Origin: Casuarius casuarius
Taxonomy: Eukaryota; Chordata; Aves; Casuariiformes; Casuariidae
Direction of reading: 5' to 3'
NCBI GenBank assembly: GCA_003342895.1
Contig: PTFA01000011.1
Coordinates: 5,511,784 to 5,575,783 of the forward strand
Length of the DNA stretch: 64,000 bases
In this document: piece after piece, positions 11,181-24,547 of the stretch
Layout: the number at the start of each line of letters is the position of its first letter
How positions within the stretch are numbered: position 1 is the first letter of the stretch
The notes under the pieces: generated by a model
Told to the model about the DNA's origin: nothing
Databases searched by the model: none
What the model saw: the letters and a program-made list of their open reading frames with translations, nothing else
Position numbers and translations under genes: made by a program

Positions 11181-12916
11181 GAGTTTCAGAAGCTCTTTAG
11201 CAGCTCATGGGATCACTACACAACAATACTGGAAAAGAATAAAGAATGCTGTAGCTTCAGAGACTCAGTATTGACAGGAAATTAATCCTCAGGGTTTGTG
11301 AACTCATACTGGCATGTTTGCAACTTTAGGTCCCCACAAAATTAAAAAAAATATGGCTCATAATAATTTGAGCAGATTGAGAGCCACGTATCAAGTAGAT
11401 AGATACTGTGGTTAACCTAGGATTGTGCTTTGAAAAGTAGGATGAGATTGATCTTGATATTCCTTAATTGAGCAGAAATGCAGCTCTTCTCTCAGCTGAG
11501 AGACAGCATCTTGGTAACAGACTTAGTCTGTGGTTCTGGCCACAGTGTAAGGTATTGACTCAGTAATAATCCCCCCAAATAATGCTATTAATCAAGTCAT
11601 CAGCAACACTTTGGTTTCCTGTGCTGGGCTCCTCCATTTATTCACTCAAGGAAGCCTCCTGCTTTAGATTATGAAACCTGATGGAACTGTGTCCCCAGGA
11701 TATTAGTGCATAAACTCTGCTGTTGTGCAGCAGCACCAACAGCCCTGGAGTGCTTGAGCAGAGTTGTTCCAGTCAGCTGGAAAACCAGAGAAAGAAAGGG
11801 CAAAGCAGGGATGAATATTCACAAGCTATTGCTCAGAAGCAGTTTTGCTGAATTCCACTGGATTTTGTTCTGTACCTAATTTCGTTTGACCTTTTGCTGT
11901 TTGAAGCATTTCTGGTCTTCACAGAATGGCACTACAGCTCTGTGTTTAAGACCACATGGATTCCTGCCTAAAAATACTCAAACAAACCAAGAGCAAAGAA
12001 GAGGTAAAAGCACCCACTTCTTCGATCCTTGCCTCAGGAAAAGCAAATGGGAAGCTAAGTGGAAGACAGTCCTTCATAATGCATCCCTGATTCAGTTTTG
12101 ATTCTAGTCATCCTATTTTTACCTCATTAAAAGGAGAATCATGCAGAGTCATCCCAGCTCCCAGCACTGCAATCAGATCAGCTTACACATTTCACTTAAT
12201 GGTGCTCAAATTGAAAAATTCCTACACACTGCCAGGAGCATGGACCGTACCCTCAAACATGCTTCCAAAGGAGATCGGTCCCCACTAGATGATAAAGTCA
12301 GGTTACCATTTTCTCAAATTTTTTTTCTAGTGCCCTGAATGTCTCCTTCTGCAGCACACACTGCCAGCTTCTGCAGGAAGGACAAAGACCTCCTACTGCA
12401 GCCCAGCCATGCAGCAGAATTGCATTTGGGATACTCCTGAAAGAACTAGGTCGTGAAAAGTCAGCCTCTTCAGGCCAAATTTCCCATCTGAGGACTCTAA
12501 TCACAACACTCCTGCGTAAAAGTGGAGCCCTAGTGGAAATCTGAAGGTATGCAGCCCTGTTCTCAGCACTAAACTGTGGATAACAGGGACGCGCCATCCT
12601 AACCATGTTTTGTGAAGATAACTGTAGCAGAGATTAGGAAGCACTCAGACACCCGAGTATTGGGGAGATCATATACGGTATGTTAAAGAGAGAAATACAT
12701 TTTTGTTCTTTTTCCTGACCGTCCACCTTCCTGTTCCAACAGCAATTGCTCAGGAGGTATGATCCAGGAGAAAGGAGAAAGAAGTGGCTAACCGAGCTGG
12801 AAATGACCAGCTCCATCCTGCCTTTGTGTTTACAGTTTTGTAACAAGTAGGCAGTCAGGTGAGCCAGCTGAAGAGCTGATGGGTCAGTAGTGTCTCTTGA
12901 ACATGCCTTCATCCAG

Positions 12917-12963
12917 ATCTAGAGTGAAGAATTCCTGTACAGCTCGTGTTTCAGAAAAGTTAG
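12917..12963 (+). other. Candidate exon 1 of a phase-consistent series
   Basis: The 47-bp segment lies between an acceptor-like 'gccttcatccag' and a good donor 'TTAG|gtaagaa'. One frame is open (SRVKNSCTARVSEKL, with one spare base at each end), giving an exit phase of 1. That phase fits the entry of the next candidate at 15297. There is no homology I recognise, and segments like this occur by chance, so this is weak evidence on its own. Confidence 0.2.
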
Positions 12964-15296
12964 GTAAGAATGAATCAGTCCTTTACCCTGTCCTGCTGGG
13001 GAAGACAAATACGTCAAGTGTCTACCAAAATGCCAAAATGGAGAATTCCTTCCCAGCTGCAAATGCAACATTTCATTCAGCCTTTATGCAGGAAAGGGAG
13101 GCCATATTTAAGTATATGATTTTGTGTGCTGTTTCCATGTGGCAAGGGCCTAGTCTAATGTATCCTTTCTTGTGAAGCTTTCTCAAGCGTGTGGAGGCAG
13201 ACACTCACGCACATGCACATTTCCAGGTGGTAGTAAAGTGTTTGTTATTAAAACTGAAGAAACCCCAAAGGAGGCAGATTAAACAATCCACTTAGACAGC
13301 AGCTACTAAAATTTTACTGGAGGTCATCTTTTTCATAAAATGAAGGCCTCTGATAATGATAGATATTGGCTAGGCTGTTTGAATGTAGAACTTCTGTATC
13401 TTATAATTAGCTGAATTGTTCTGTGAGAACTATTCTATATCAGTCATCTTCAGTAGTTCTGTATACTGTGTATTAAAATTAAAAATGATTAAATAAAACA
13501 ATGAGAACTGAAAAGACCAATATACTTCTGATTGCTGCCTTAATGGGCTTTTTGTGGTTTGGATCTTGAAAATCAATACTTAATGTAATCGACAGATAGT
13601 GAAAAAAGTCCCCTTCTCATAGCTGAAAGTATGTGACTTCAACTTCAAAAAGTGCTTAGAGATGTTGCAGCTGGATATTTAAGCAACATTTCTTAAGCAT
13701 GTCAGTGATATGGTACAATTAGTTCCTCATCAAAAAGAAATATAGCATCTCAGAATTCAAATTTTATTATTGCAAGGGTGTGATTTAACATCCTGCATAT
13801 CTAAGCACTGTCAGGCAGCTGGGATGGAATACATTGCATCTAGATCTATCCTTTTTATTAAAAACATATTATACCTTAAGGGAAGTATGTTTTTCTATAG
13901 GGATTGCTCCACAATTTAATTACAGCAGGCTATCCTCTCATTTTATGAGATTCATCGGAGCTCTGGAACCACAGTGTGATTTATATCAGCATATCCTGCC
14001 CTGTCAGAGTGGAACGGGTAGCTGTGCTCTTTTCAGAAAAATAGTATGGTTGGCAAAAATTCTCTGGACAAACTGCAGAAATGACAGTACACTGTTGCCT
14101 CCTCAAGGTAACATACATCATCCCACTAACAAACTATTACCCACTAGAAACATTTCAGAAACATGTGCTGGCTAGGGGAATACAGCACCTCACTATATCT
14201 TTTTTCCCCTATACGAGTCAAGCAATAGCACTAAATTTCCTTTTTTTTCTCTTTTTTTTTTTTGACAAGAAGATATTTTACAAAAGCAGAAACACTGTAG
14301 AAGCCCTCAGGAGAGCAAACCATCCTTTTGACATCTTTAATATGGTTTTTGGTTTTAAATTTCTTTAAACATTTGTAAACAGTTGTGTACCATATCATAT
14401 TCACATTCTCACACAGACATACAAAGGGGGGTTAAATATCGCTGAAAGAACTAAACCAGTTGAGGAAACTCCATGCTATTGCAGTCCTCAGCAAAGGCCA
14501 GAAAATAGAGATTTTTAACCTGGGGCCTACAACAAAAACAGGATCCAAGTCTGTCATTGCAGAAAACATGCTTCTACTTGGCATGGCAGTTACAGCTGAA
14601 AGTCCTTTCTTTCCTTGGCTCTTACAAAAGGAACCTACATGTACATATATGTTAAGTCATGAGTTCATATGTACAGTGTGGAAAAGAGGGACTGGCTGTA
14701 GGTGGTAGGAAAGATCTCATTAGTGACCTGGTATTTCAAACACTTGCTAATTAAAAAACTGCCATTCTTTTTTTATTGTTGGGCAACACTTTCATTAAAT
14801 GAGCAAATGGTTTGGAAATATAAGCTGAAGGAACTCAGTCAAGATTGCCAATCTTAGCAACTTGATTGAGTTTTTCATAAAGTCCTGCTCTTTTTATTTG
14901 GTTGGTTGGTTTTCTTTTTATTCCTCCAAGAAGTCCTTGGTGCTGGAATCATGAGAATGTGTGAATATATCAGTTATCTTGCTTTTCTTCAAAACAAATT
15001 TCCAGCCATCAATTTTTTTGAGTGCAAGAATAAAAATGGCCAGGGACTGAAGAAAAAAATAAAAAGCCAGAACCAAAATATCATTTAAAAAATCTCTTGT
15101 GTCTTTTAAAGTATTCTCAAGATTTTTTTATGTTTGGGGTGGGTAAAACTGGTCACTGTTTATTATCTGCCTTATAGTCATCTAGTTTTACTATCAAGCC
15201 CTCACCTGGTAGTCCTCTGTCTTGAAAGAATTGTACTTTCTTGGTTAATTTGCTGTAATACATTGTAATACTTGACAGATGCTGCTGTTTTCCCAG

Positions 15297-15373
15297 GAAG
15301 AGCACACAAAGAGATGCTCTTCCAACCTCCTCAAACACCCTTTTCCTCAAACGGGGCAGCAGGCTTGCAGAAG
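15297..15373 (+). other. Candidate exon 2 of a phase-consistent series
   Basis: The 77-bp segment is bounded by a strong acceptor ('gctgctgttttcccag') and a good donor ('AGAAG|gtaatg'). All three frames are open, so the frame is not decided by stops. The one entering with two bases (RAHKEMLFQPPQTPFSSN, then GAAGLQK) fits the phase left by 12917-12963 and exits in phase 0. The first 26 bases also form an 8-bp perfect inverted repeat ('gaagagca' / 'tgctcttc', 15297-15304 and 15315-15322). There is no homology I recognise. Confidence 0.22.
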
Positions 15374-17176
15374 GTAATGCCTTTCCATGTCTGCCTTCTC
15401 CACACTGTATGTCTCCAACAGCCCCGCATTTTAAGCATGGAGCGAAAGCAAGATCAGTGTATGCTAGCTCCTTTGAGGTTGGCTTTCTGAAGCCAAAAAG
15501 GAAGTAGTAGGCTGCTATACTGGTAGCCTTATCCTAACAGAGAAGCAAGCGTGTAGAGCCCTAGAGAAAGCTTGTGGGCAGAAGGGAAACCCTCAACTCC
15601 TCCAGTCCCCAGTGACCATGGAAAATGCACAAAAGGCATAAAGAGTCCAAATGGCCTTTGGCAAAGGGACACTTCAGATGGAAGAATCCCTGCTTTTAGC
15701 AAGCGCGGGGGTTGTGACTGCCTTGACTTGAACACTGACAGGTTAATGTTCCTTTCACCTACATATCCTTACCCTCCGAATACATAAATAAGGCCTGAAA
15801 GCAATCTGGCAAACTTTTAAAACAATCCTAAAGAATAGGAATAGTTCTTGTGAGAAGCTCCCACGACTTCCATTCCTACAGCAATAGCATCGCTTGCCTA
15901 TATTTGTCCATGGGGGCTATCTGATCTGGAATCTAGTCTCCAAGCAATTAAACTGACAGAGGAAAAAAAATGATGAGGAAATTGAACACACAAAAAGGGA
16001 AAGCTTGTTTCTAAGCAGCTGTTTTGGCATCAGAGGTGTTGAGCTACAGGCTACTACCAGTGAGGCCTGTGACCTGGGATTTCTCTGGGCAAAGACCATG
16101 AAATGATTTATAATTTAGTTGAACTTGCATTATTAAAAAGGGACTCTGTCTCTTTTGAAAGACATTTGTGTCTGTCAGTCATTCTCTTGATTTTAGAAGG
16201 TATTGGCCTAGTTGGAGACCAAGTTATTAAAAAATAATCTTTTTTGTTGTTGTAGTTATTGAACTGATGCTATCAAAAGGACTCTATGATTTACACCATC
16301 TGTCTCAAGGGAGGCTTTACTCAGTAGTTTTTTTTTTCCTTTCTCCTGTTGATGCACATTTAAATTTACCATTCAGTGAGATTCCATTTCTCTCTTTCCT
16401 TGTTTGAATGCAGATGCTTGGGTCCCTTGCTGTGAAGTTATGGCTACTCTGTAATTCACCCTACCCCCATGTGAGATGGAGTTTAGGCTTTGGAGTATCT
16501 GTCTTTCCTGTCTGGTATTTTCTAATATTCTTACAAGCAGCACTTAGGCAATGATACTGCAACCTGGAAATACTTACACACACACACACNCCCATGACTG
16601 GTTACACAATGGCCTGTGTTTCCTAAAGCTTTGAAAACAATATTTGAATGCTCAAGGCAGTAATTCTGCTTGGTTTCCTTTTACCTTGAAATGCGAACTG
16701 TGAAAAGTTCACATATATCACACAGCAGAGCGTGGTACAAACACAGCTATGTTTGCACTGACCACAGTGAAGTCTGCAATTGGAAACAGTATAGCCTTAG
16801 CAGCAAACGCTACTAACAGAAAAATTAATCCTGTGAAGAGGAAAGGTTTATTAGCCAGGATGTCTCATGCAGCTGCTCAGGTTCTGGGATCCAAGTTAAT
16901 AGCATGCCACATGATCTTACTCAAAGCTAGCTCAGCACGTGCATTGTGAGTCTGTTCAGGTGCGCAGAGAATCTCAATATGAAATCAGGTGCACACTCCA
17001 TGTGTGCTCAGCCCAGGGGCTAGACATGGAAGGGAAGCAACTGTTTGCATCTAGAACACAGCAGGGCTTTAAAAGTCAGACCAGGGCCTAAAATTCCTAT
17101 AGCTTCAACTCTTGTAGACCTCCTCTTTGCTCAACATATACTGAGTCAAAGTACAGCAGTATTCAATACCACTACT

Positions 17177-17201
17177 TAAAAAAAAAAAAAAAAAAAAAAA
17201 A
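17177..17201 (+). repeat. Poly-A run (25 bases)
   Basis: A pure A homopolymer. No target-site duplication or retrocopy could be identified around it, so it is described as simple sequence only. Confidence 0.9.
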
Positions 17202-17941
17202 GTTTTAAACCTTTCCAGGACTTAGACATTTTAAGGAGGAGAGAAACGTCTGCAGAAACTCAGAAAGTAGCTGTCTCGCACAGAGACAATCAGATAAGAG
17301 TTAGAGGCCTCCTGAGCTCCTCTGGGCACAGTGAGGCTGGCTGCCCAGGGAAGTGCTGATTAGCAGCATTTTATTCGAGGAGAGGCAGCCCCTCCTGGCT
17401 CCTGGTTTCTGATGAGTTCCTGCCCCTGGGGAGCTGCTGCCTTTCATGGTGGCAGACTGCGTGTGCTCCTGCACAAGGCTGTGGTTCTCATTCAACTGGT
17501 AACTATATCCTCTCCTCTTTCCCCTGGCGGGAAGCTTTGCTGGCTGGTCACGCTTAGTGATCAAATGGAAAAAGAGAAGACAAACTACCAGGACTTTCCT
17601 GGGGAGAGATCAACCATAAAGCTCCTATTCTTATGCTGCATTGGAAACACCCATCTCTTCCCAGTGTCTTGCAAAGGAATACGCACATGAACCATTATGT
17701 ATTAAAAGGACACTACCCTATCTATTGCTAACAATGCTGGATGTGTGGCATAAGCAGTGATTGTTATAAAGACTCAAAGATCAGAGTGAGCATTCAACTT
17801 CTTTTTGTGCAAGCATTCTACCAGTACCAAAAACATTGAACTTTATAGTCAACAATCAGTATGGCTGATTAGTAATACCGTGCTAGTATTAAGCATGCAG
17901 TGACATCTTATCAGGGTGTTTCGCTGTGTTCTGCATTTCAG

Positions 17942-18032
17942 AAGCTCCTTGAAACTCATTGGTGCAAAAGCAAGCGTGCAGCTAACCTTGATATGGATAT
18001 GTATAAACACAGCTATTTGGTAATGAACCTAG
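17942..18032 (+). other. Candidate exon 3 of a phase-consistent series
   Basis: The 91-bp segment follows a strong acceptor ('gctgtgttctgcatttcag') and precedes a fair donor ('CCTAG|gtaaag'). Frame 0 is open: KLLETHWCKSKRAANL then DMDMYKHSYLVMNL, with one base left (exit phase 1). The composition, rich in K, L, M, Y and D with no low-complexity sequence, is protein-like. It joins in phase both to the previous candidate (exit 0) and to the next at 24507. There is no homology I recognise. Confidence 0.25.
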
Positions 18033-21000
18033 GTAAAGCTCTGCACATAGATGAGATATTCACATTGCCTAAATATAGACACAAGGGTAGGATCCCTCTC
18101 TCCTGACACCTAGATCTGAGCTAGTCAGCCAGAGTTAATGTAGAGAAGCAAGTAATTCTGGGCTGTGATTCCTCTGACACCTTTTCTGTCACTTAGAATG
18201 AATCAAATTGTGCCTTATTACTGACGTTTCTCTCCCTCGGTGGTAACAGAAGTCTAGAAAATAGCACAGATCTAGATATTATAGCAATCTGAAGTCAGAC
18301 TAAGCGAAATCCTAGTCTTCCTCAGCCTCCTACATGATCGGTGGAGAAAGGTATACATCTTTAAAGGACGTCTAAATAAGGCTCTTGTACTGCCAAATAC
18401 AGGCAAATATTTGTATGTGGGGAAATAGTCTAGGCCAGGTAAACACAGCGAAAGGAATCTTTATGGAAGAAAAACAAAAAGAAATATTACAGGAAGAAAT
18501 ACTGTACAACTAACAAAGCAGTAAGCCAAGCCTTAGAAAGTTCCTCAGGAAACATTTTTCAGAGCAGACTCCTGACTTTGCAGTAGTCCCATATCTCTTT
18601 AAGTGCTGCTGACTTAATGACAAGCCCCAACTATTAAGGCAGAAAAAAAAAATCTCAGCAGTTCATGCTACATTGACAATTAACCCTGTACATTTTTAGG
18701 CTCAGACTTTTAAGATCAATTATTTTGGCTGGAAACAACTGATTCATCTCTAACATTTGTTTTTTAATCTGTTCTACTTTATTGGGAAATGCCAAAAAAA
18801 ACTGTGAAGCAGGGACCAAAACCTACATCTCTCTTCTGTTATGCCTAACCAGTAGGCTATACAGTCATGCTCCTGTCATTCTCTTTCTCTCTCTGGCCCA
18901 ATAAATCTTACAATCTTTTCTGAAAATTGGAACAGCTTCACCATGAAGAGTGGAGTGCAGTTTCCTGCTAGGGCAGCTTATAACTGACTCTCCCCACAGA
19001 GATGGGCGATAAAGAATTGAATTTGTTCAGGCCGGTGCAAATGCTAGGAAAGAGACTCTCAAACTTTGTTTGTCTGGGTAACAACTTCACTTGTTTGGGT
19101 AACCCTGGTTGCTGCAAGTACTACCACCATAAGCAATGCTTGCTCCCAGCTCTGTGTAGATCTGAGAAGAGGCTCTAGAGAAGCCTGGTTTTTCTCTATG
19201 CTCTCCCCTTCCACCTCCCTTCTTTTTACCTCTGGCCAGGATTACTCCTCTCTAACCTACTGTACCTCAGCTTGCTATCCCAAGCTCACACTACCTCATA
19301 CAGCTCAACCCAAAGCTACTCTTCCAACAGGAATCCCAATACCCATCTCGAGACAAGCCATGGAGCAAGGTACTATTGCAACACAGAGCAGCAGCCAACC
19401 AATAGATCAGTGTGTCCTACCAGTCAGGTGTAGCTGCTTCCTGGTCAGCATTCAGTTCATAGCATAAATAAGAGGCCACATGACAGGTGATGGAGTGGTA
19501 GTATGGGTGTCTGCAAAGGTGCATGACTCTGAGTCGTGAGGTAAGTTTCTGCACCCAGGCAGAGGCTTCCATGGTCCCTCACCCAGCAGAGGCAAAAAAG
19601 AAGCTTCTCTATAATGCCTTCGATTTAGAAAAGACAGAAAATGTTGCAGCAACAGATGATAGAGAAAGAATGAAAACCCTACAAACCCTACAAGAAACGG
19701 GTTTTGGCTTCATCACTAAAAACAGCCCTCTTATCTACTAAGCAAAATGAGCCTTGGGGGTGGGTGAGCACATGGTGAGTGAGGGGTTGAGGAGGAGTGG
19801 AAAGGTTGGTGCTGTCACATTCTATGCTGTGCTTTCTTCCACCCCCATTAATACTTGAGGAAATGCTTCCATTAATACTTGTCTACAGAAGTTACCAGGG
19901 GAAGCAAGCCAGACTGTTCCTCATCATGAACTTTCTTTAATGAAAGGAAGTCATTTCCTTGTAATACTTTCCCTTCAGGGTTATTTTGACGTGAAAGTTA
20001 ACAGACTATAGAAGCTGCTTTGGTCAAAAAGCCTCAGTGGACAAGAAGCATGAGAAAGGACCTGAGAAAGATTTCTGTCTCCTCACTTGCTTTAAAAACT
20101 TCTAATTCTGCATTTCTAGTATATTGTGCATTTTAGATACAAGTGTCTGTGTCTGAGCTATTAGTAGATGATGAGTCTGGGCAGGGAGCAAAACATGTAG
20201 TCCTTCTTCTTGCCTAAGGTAACCAAGAGTTCCTCTTCAATACTAGCCTCTCCAAAGCAACAACTTCAATAAGCTCATTATCAAGCTATAATTAATTTAA
20301 ATTAATAAAATATTAATTTAATAAAATCTAATAAAGTCTAATACATATTTTTACTGAGAAAATTCAGTAATTTGTGCAGAGATTGTGAAATAAAAGCTGA
20401 TGGGATTATAAAAATTATTTTGTGCAACTTAAACCATTGCTCATGTTATCTGGCATTGCGTGACTTGCAAAAGGAATCCAAACCTGATCTGCAATCTCCT
20501 TCATGTAAGTGCTGTCCCAATGACTTCCCCAGTATGTATGGGTGTGAATGAGACAAGCATCAGGTCTCTTTTTTCAAATAGTTCTTAAGTTTCACTTTAC
20601 CTGAAGTATGCCATCTACTCAGTATTGGGTGCATTTATTTCCTCACCTTGACATTCATGATACTGGAGAGAAATCACTACATCAACACCCACCCCAGACC
20701 GTTATAATTCGTTGTTTTGATTGAACAGTCTGATTTCTCTGCCTTTGCTCGTTGAATGAACATGGCTATATTCCAGCTGAACAACAATGATGCCCAAGAC
20801 CTGGAGAGATTATGTGGGTAAAGCACACACTGCAGCTGTGATGATATGCAGGAAGGGGCTGGCTCATGCTGAGACTCACTTCTGCCACACAGTAATTCAA
20901 CAGAATAAACAAATCTCTCTTCATCTCTAAGCTCTGTTTGCCCAGCGCTTTCACAGAGATTTTTTTTTTTTTTTTTTTTTGGTGGAGGGGGATGGTGCCT

Positions 21001-24000
21001 TTGCAAAAAAAGAGACAAATCAATTCATTTAAAAGGCCTTTCTGCATCATCTCTGGAAATGTCGTCTGCAACAAAGAAGAAACAAACTGTGCATTGTCAG
21101 CACAAATCTGCAAAGCTGTTTCATACAAACAATCATGGTATCTTTTAAAACGTCAAAACTTTCTGATTTCCAATTCCTATTCTCCACTATTGTCCTCAGC
21201 AGTGCATTCACACTCTGCCCTGAACAAGCAGTTGCTACAATTGTAAATTAGTAAGCAGGCAATGATCTGCATTAACTTTGTGGAACATACAGATTACCCC
21301 ATAGCTAATAAATAAAATGAGAACAATGGGATCCTGAGTGCAACAGCTACTGTGTACAAAGCAGTTGATACATTGCTTATCTGAATCCAAGAGAATCTTT
21401 CTATCAACTACAGTGGCCTCTGGCACCTCTGGGCTGGGAGGCAAGAAGGAAGCAACTACAGAGCAACTAGAGCATCAGATAATCAGTGCATGATACCGCA
21501 ACTAAAATTTAGGCCAAAGATCTGAAAAGAGAGAAAAAAAAATCTNAAAACACTCCCACAGTAAGGCATTCATATGAAAGTGTAGGACTGCTCAATTATT
21601 GCAGAAATTAATATTCACTACATTTGACTGAAATTGGATATTCCTCTGAATAAAGCTATGATGTTGTAGGAACTCTGTATTGATGAAATGACAGGTGCTG
21701 AGAGGAGGAAACACTCTAATTTACCAAAACTTAACAATTTGGCTAATTGTTAAATAAACCTCACCCATCTTCCCATCCCCCACAACAATTATTTACAGTA
21801 ATTGAAAAATTTCGAAGAGAAAGTAATGGAAAATAAAGAATTCAAAATACAATAAGACCAATATTTTTGCAATGTCAAATAAGAAAGAATCTCAGTTTTG
21901 GATGAACTATGAAGTTCTCAAACAAGCAATTATCTCAGTCTCTATTTTCCTAAGATTTGGAGGATGACTCATATGTGAACTTCACCGATGCACAGCCTAA
22001 AGGGGTTCCTTATACTGGAGCTACATATTGGTAAAGCACAAGAGCAGGGAATATTTGAACTAATAATGGCTGCACAAGTAACAATAGCACAGAAACTCTT
22101 TTGGGGAGAGAACTCAGCTCAGCCCTGTTTTGAAGTTTTCTGTAACACCCAACACTGAATACTTTGAAGACATAACATGCCCTACAGTGATACAGGGTTC
22201 CTACACTGCAAAAAGAAACTCATTGGCCATACTTTTACAAGAACATTTAATGTCATCTATCCATGATTTGGACAAGGGCATCACCATATTCAAATCTGCA
22301 GATCCCGCAAGCACTGGTGACCAGCCACAATAGACAGCAGATTATTACAGAATGATATGAAGTTCTTGGTTAAATAACAGTGGCCCATCAACGTATATTG
22401 GTTTTAACACAGCCCAGAACACCTGCAGATATGGAATGCAGGATATACGTTATGCATTGGGAAGCTCAGCCTTCAAAACTACAACTCAGGTGAAGATGAA
22501 GTCAGAGGCTGCCTCTTCATGAAGTGTGAATGCAAAACTACTGCTAAAAGGCCTAATGAAATCCTTGGAGACAGAAAGAGATGAGTGTCTCAACACAAGT
22601 AAGAGAGCTATTGGAATTTGTGTGTTTAGTTCTGGTCCATACTTCATGGCAGATGTAGAAATGCTAGCTATATCAAAAGGAAGATGTGTGAGATGTGTGC
22701 ATTTCTTTCACATTCATTGGCTAATTTATCTAAAAAAAGATTAAGTTCTTACAACTTTTATGAAAACAAGCAATTAAGGAAGGAGATCCTATTGGAGTTC
22801 CTGCTGAAAGAAAGTCTGCAACACAAGTTCAAGCCACAATAGGCTTCAAAGAATTCATACCACAGAATGCCCCTCTTTAACAGATTTCTGGGAGCCAGGT
22901 TCCCTGGCTTTCACCTCTGAGCAGAATACCTGTTTTGGACTGAAAACTTTGGACCAAATACAGACTTTGGGCTTGACAAACCCTCAAACTTCAGCAGTTT
23001 GGGAAGTGAGAGGGCTCTCTATAGCCACCTAGAAAGAAGGCAAGGGAAGAAAGTAGCCATACTTATCTTGGAAACTGGACACCAAAAGGGTCCCAGCTGT
23101 AACGAAGGTTTGGAAGTCAATGACTGGGGGCTTTATGGTAAAATGTGAAAGCCAAGGGATATGCAGGTGGTCAGAGCAGATGATATAATGGTGTCTTGAT
23201 TTCTGTTGCAGAACCTCAAGAATATAGCTCTAGTAAAGCTATATAAACCCCTTGTTAGTAAGCATTTCCTGTGGACCTGTCCACTACTGCCTGCTAAATT
23301 TTGCTTCAGTGCACACTTCCAATATTAACATTTTTTTGAGAATTAACATCTTCATAATTTGTCTTGTAACATTCAAGACACACAAAGAGATTTGGAACAT
23401 TTGGGCATTAAGGTTTTTTTGTGATTGAAACATATGCCAAACTACAACCAAATTAGTAATTTTTAGTAAACGAAATTACTAAATTCTTAGACAGACTAAT
23501 TAACTTCTGAAAAAAATTACAAATTTCTAAGAAAAGTTAATAATTATTGTCATGGCAATAATAGTAATTATTTATTGGGTTTTCCATAATACCTAGAGAT
23601 ATTAACGGAGAAAGGAAAGAATTTGAACATTAATACTTCAGATGCATAGCTCAAACATTTTCTATAGAATTCAGACTTGACTGACATATCTGACAGAAGA
23701 AAAATGTGTGGGATTTATAGGTTATCTTGAGCTCCATTTTAGGATAAAATAAAAGCTTTCCTTGTTCTCTATTCAATCAAAAAGTAACCGCTGCAAACAN
23801 TCTTAATGGATCTCCACTATTCTCTCTGATATCCCATCATGAACAAAACGTTGTTCACCTGGTAACAATAATAATATTAGCAATAGTGATAATAATATTA
23901 ATCCAAATATGATTTACTTCTCAGAATGCTAGTAAAACTTTTTAATATTTGCAAGGATCATTTTTTCACTCCTCACTGTTATCTATAACAACATAACATA

Positions 24001-24506
24001 GCTTAAAACTATTTCCTTACTAATTTGCTTTCTCCTATTGAATACACACAATGGTTAGTTACAAGAGAGCTGCTCATTAGTGCTGAACTGTTGGCAATGA
24101 TCACTGGAGCATTTGTGTTCTTAGTAAAATAAATAATTAGCAACTGTGCTAAAGATATCGGATGCAGGGGAAATGGAACAAAGAAGGATCAATCTGCTAA
24201 ATCTTTGAGAAGCTCATAGGCTGATATATGACCTCAGTGGTAGAAAACCATCAATTACCTTATAATAGTTTCAGCCTGTATAGATTGTGGCTTACTTATT
24301 TAAGTGGAGAGAAGGAGCTTTCTAGGAGGCAGGAGCCCCCTCCAAAATAATGGACAGGTCCCCTTCAGTATTAGGCATATCTTTAGTCTTACAGCACTTC
24401 TTTTTGTCATAAATACATATCTCCTGTTTTCTGAGATGATGGTAGTATGTTTGAGTTACTGTGTTTAAGATTACCGTAATTTCCGTTTCTTGGCTTCATT
24501 TTCCAG
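18033..24506. other. Gene-free AT-rich stretch
   Basis: I see no recognisable gene. The frame at 19066-19467 is open for 133 codons, but it has no family match and no splice context that holds up. Low-complexity items are an AT-rich patch of TTAAT and AATAAA units (20283-20345), a T21 run (20960-20980) and an imperfect AAT-rich patch (23866-23905). Single N bases lie at 21546 and 23800. Confidence 0.55.
20960..20980 (+). repeat. Poly-T run (about 21 bases)
   Basis: A T homopolymer followed by 'ggtggaggggg'-type sequence. It creates artificial open frames with long lysine or phenylalanine runs on both strands, which are not genes. Confidence 0.9.
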
Positions 24507-24547
24507 CTCCATCTGAGGAGCAAGTTAAAATCAGTGCTGAGAAGAAG
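24507..24547 (+). other. Candidate exon 4 of a phase-consistent series
   Basis: A 41-bp segment between a strong acceptor ('tggcttcattttccag') and a donor 'AAGAAG|gtactg'. The frame entering with two bases reads PSEEQVKISAEKK and leaves in phase 0. This fits the exit phase of 17942-18032 and the entry of 25528-25833. It is a very short, charged, coding-like segment with no homology I recognise. Confidence 0.25.

Larger units (their letters stand above)
8556..12916. other. Gene-free stretch with minor structure
   Basis: No gene is recognised. The stretch holds an A13 run near 8695-8707, a GC-rich inverted repeat at 10670-10725, and a segment at about 11085-11230 that resembles an old amniote interspersed repeat. 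There are also two isolated open segments bounded by splice-like signals (11925-12003 and 12402-12546). They are discussed among the findings and are not accepted as exons. Confidence 0.5.
12964..17941. other. Mostly gene-free stretch
   Basis: Apart from the candidate exon at 15297-15373, nothing is recognised. Simple-sequence items are a T-rich run (14241-14263), a short AC run ending in an N (16576-16590) and a 25-base A run (17177-17201). I see no AATAAA just ahead of the A run, so a processed retrocopy there is not supported. A GC-richer pocket lies at about 17290-17560 with open frames on both strands and no family match. Confidence 0.5.

Noticed and set aside
12298..12606. 102-codon minus-strand open frame
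   Set aside because: No family match; lies opposite another open segment, so at most one of the two could be real.
17000..17201. Sequence before the A25 run considered as a processed retrocopy
   Set aside because: No polyadenylation signal ahead of the run, no recognisable gene and no target-site duplication seen.
19066..19467. 133-codon plus-strand open frame
   Set aside because: No family match, and the strong donor downstream at 19542 has only closed frames before it.
20677..21246. Three overlapping frames with long lysine or phenylalanine runs
   Set aside because: They read through the poly-T run at 20960-20980.
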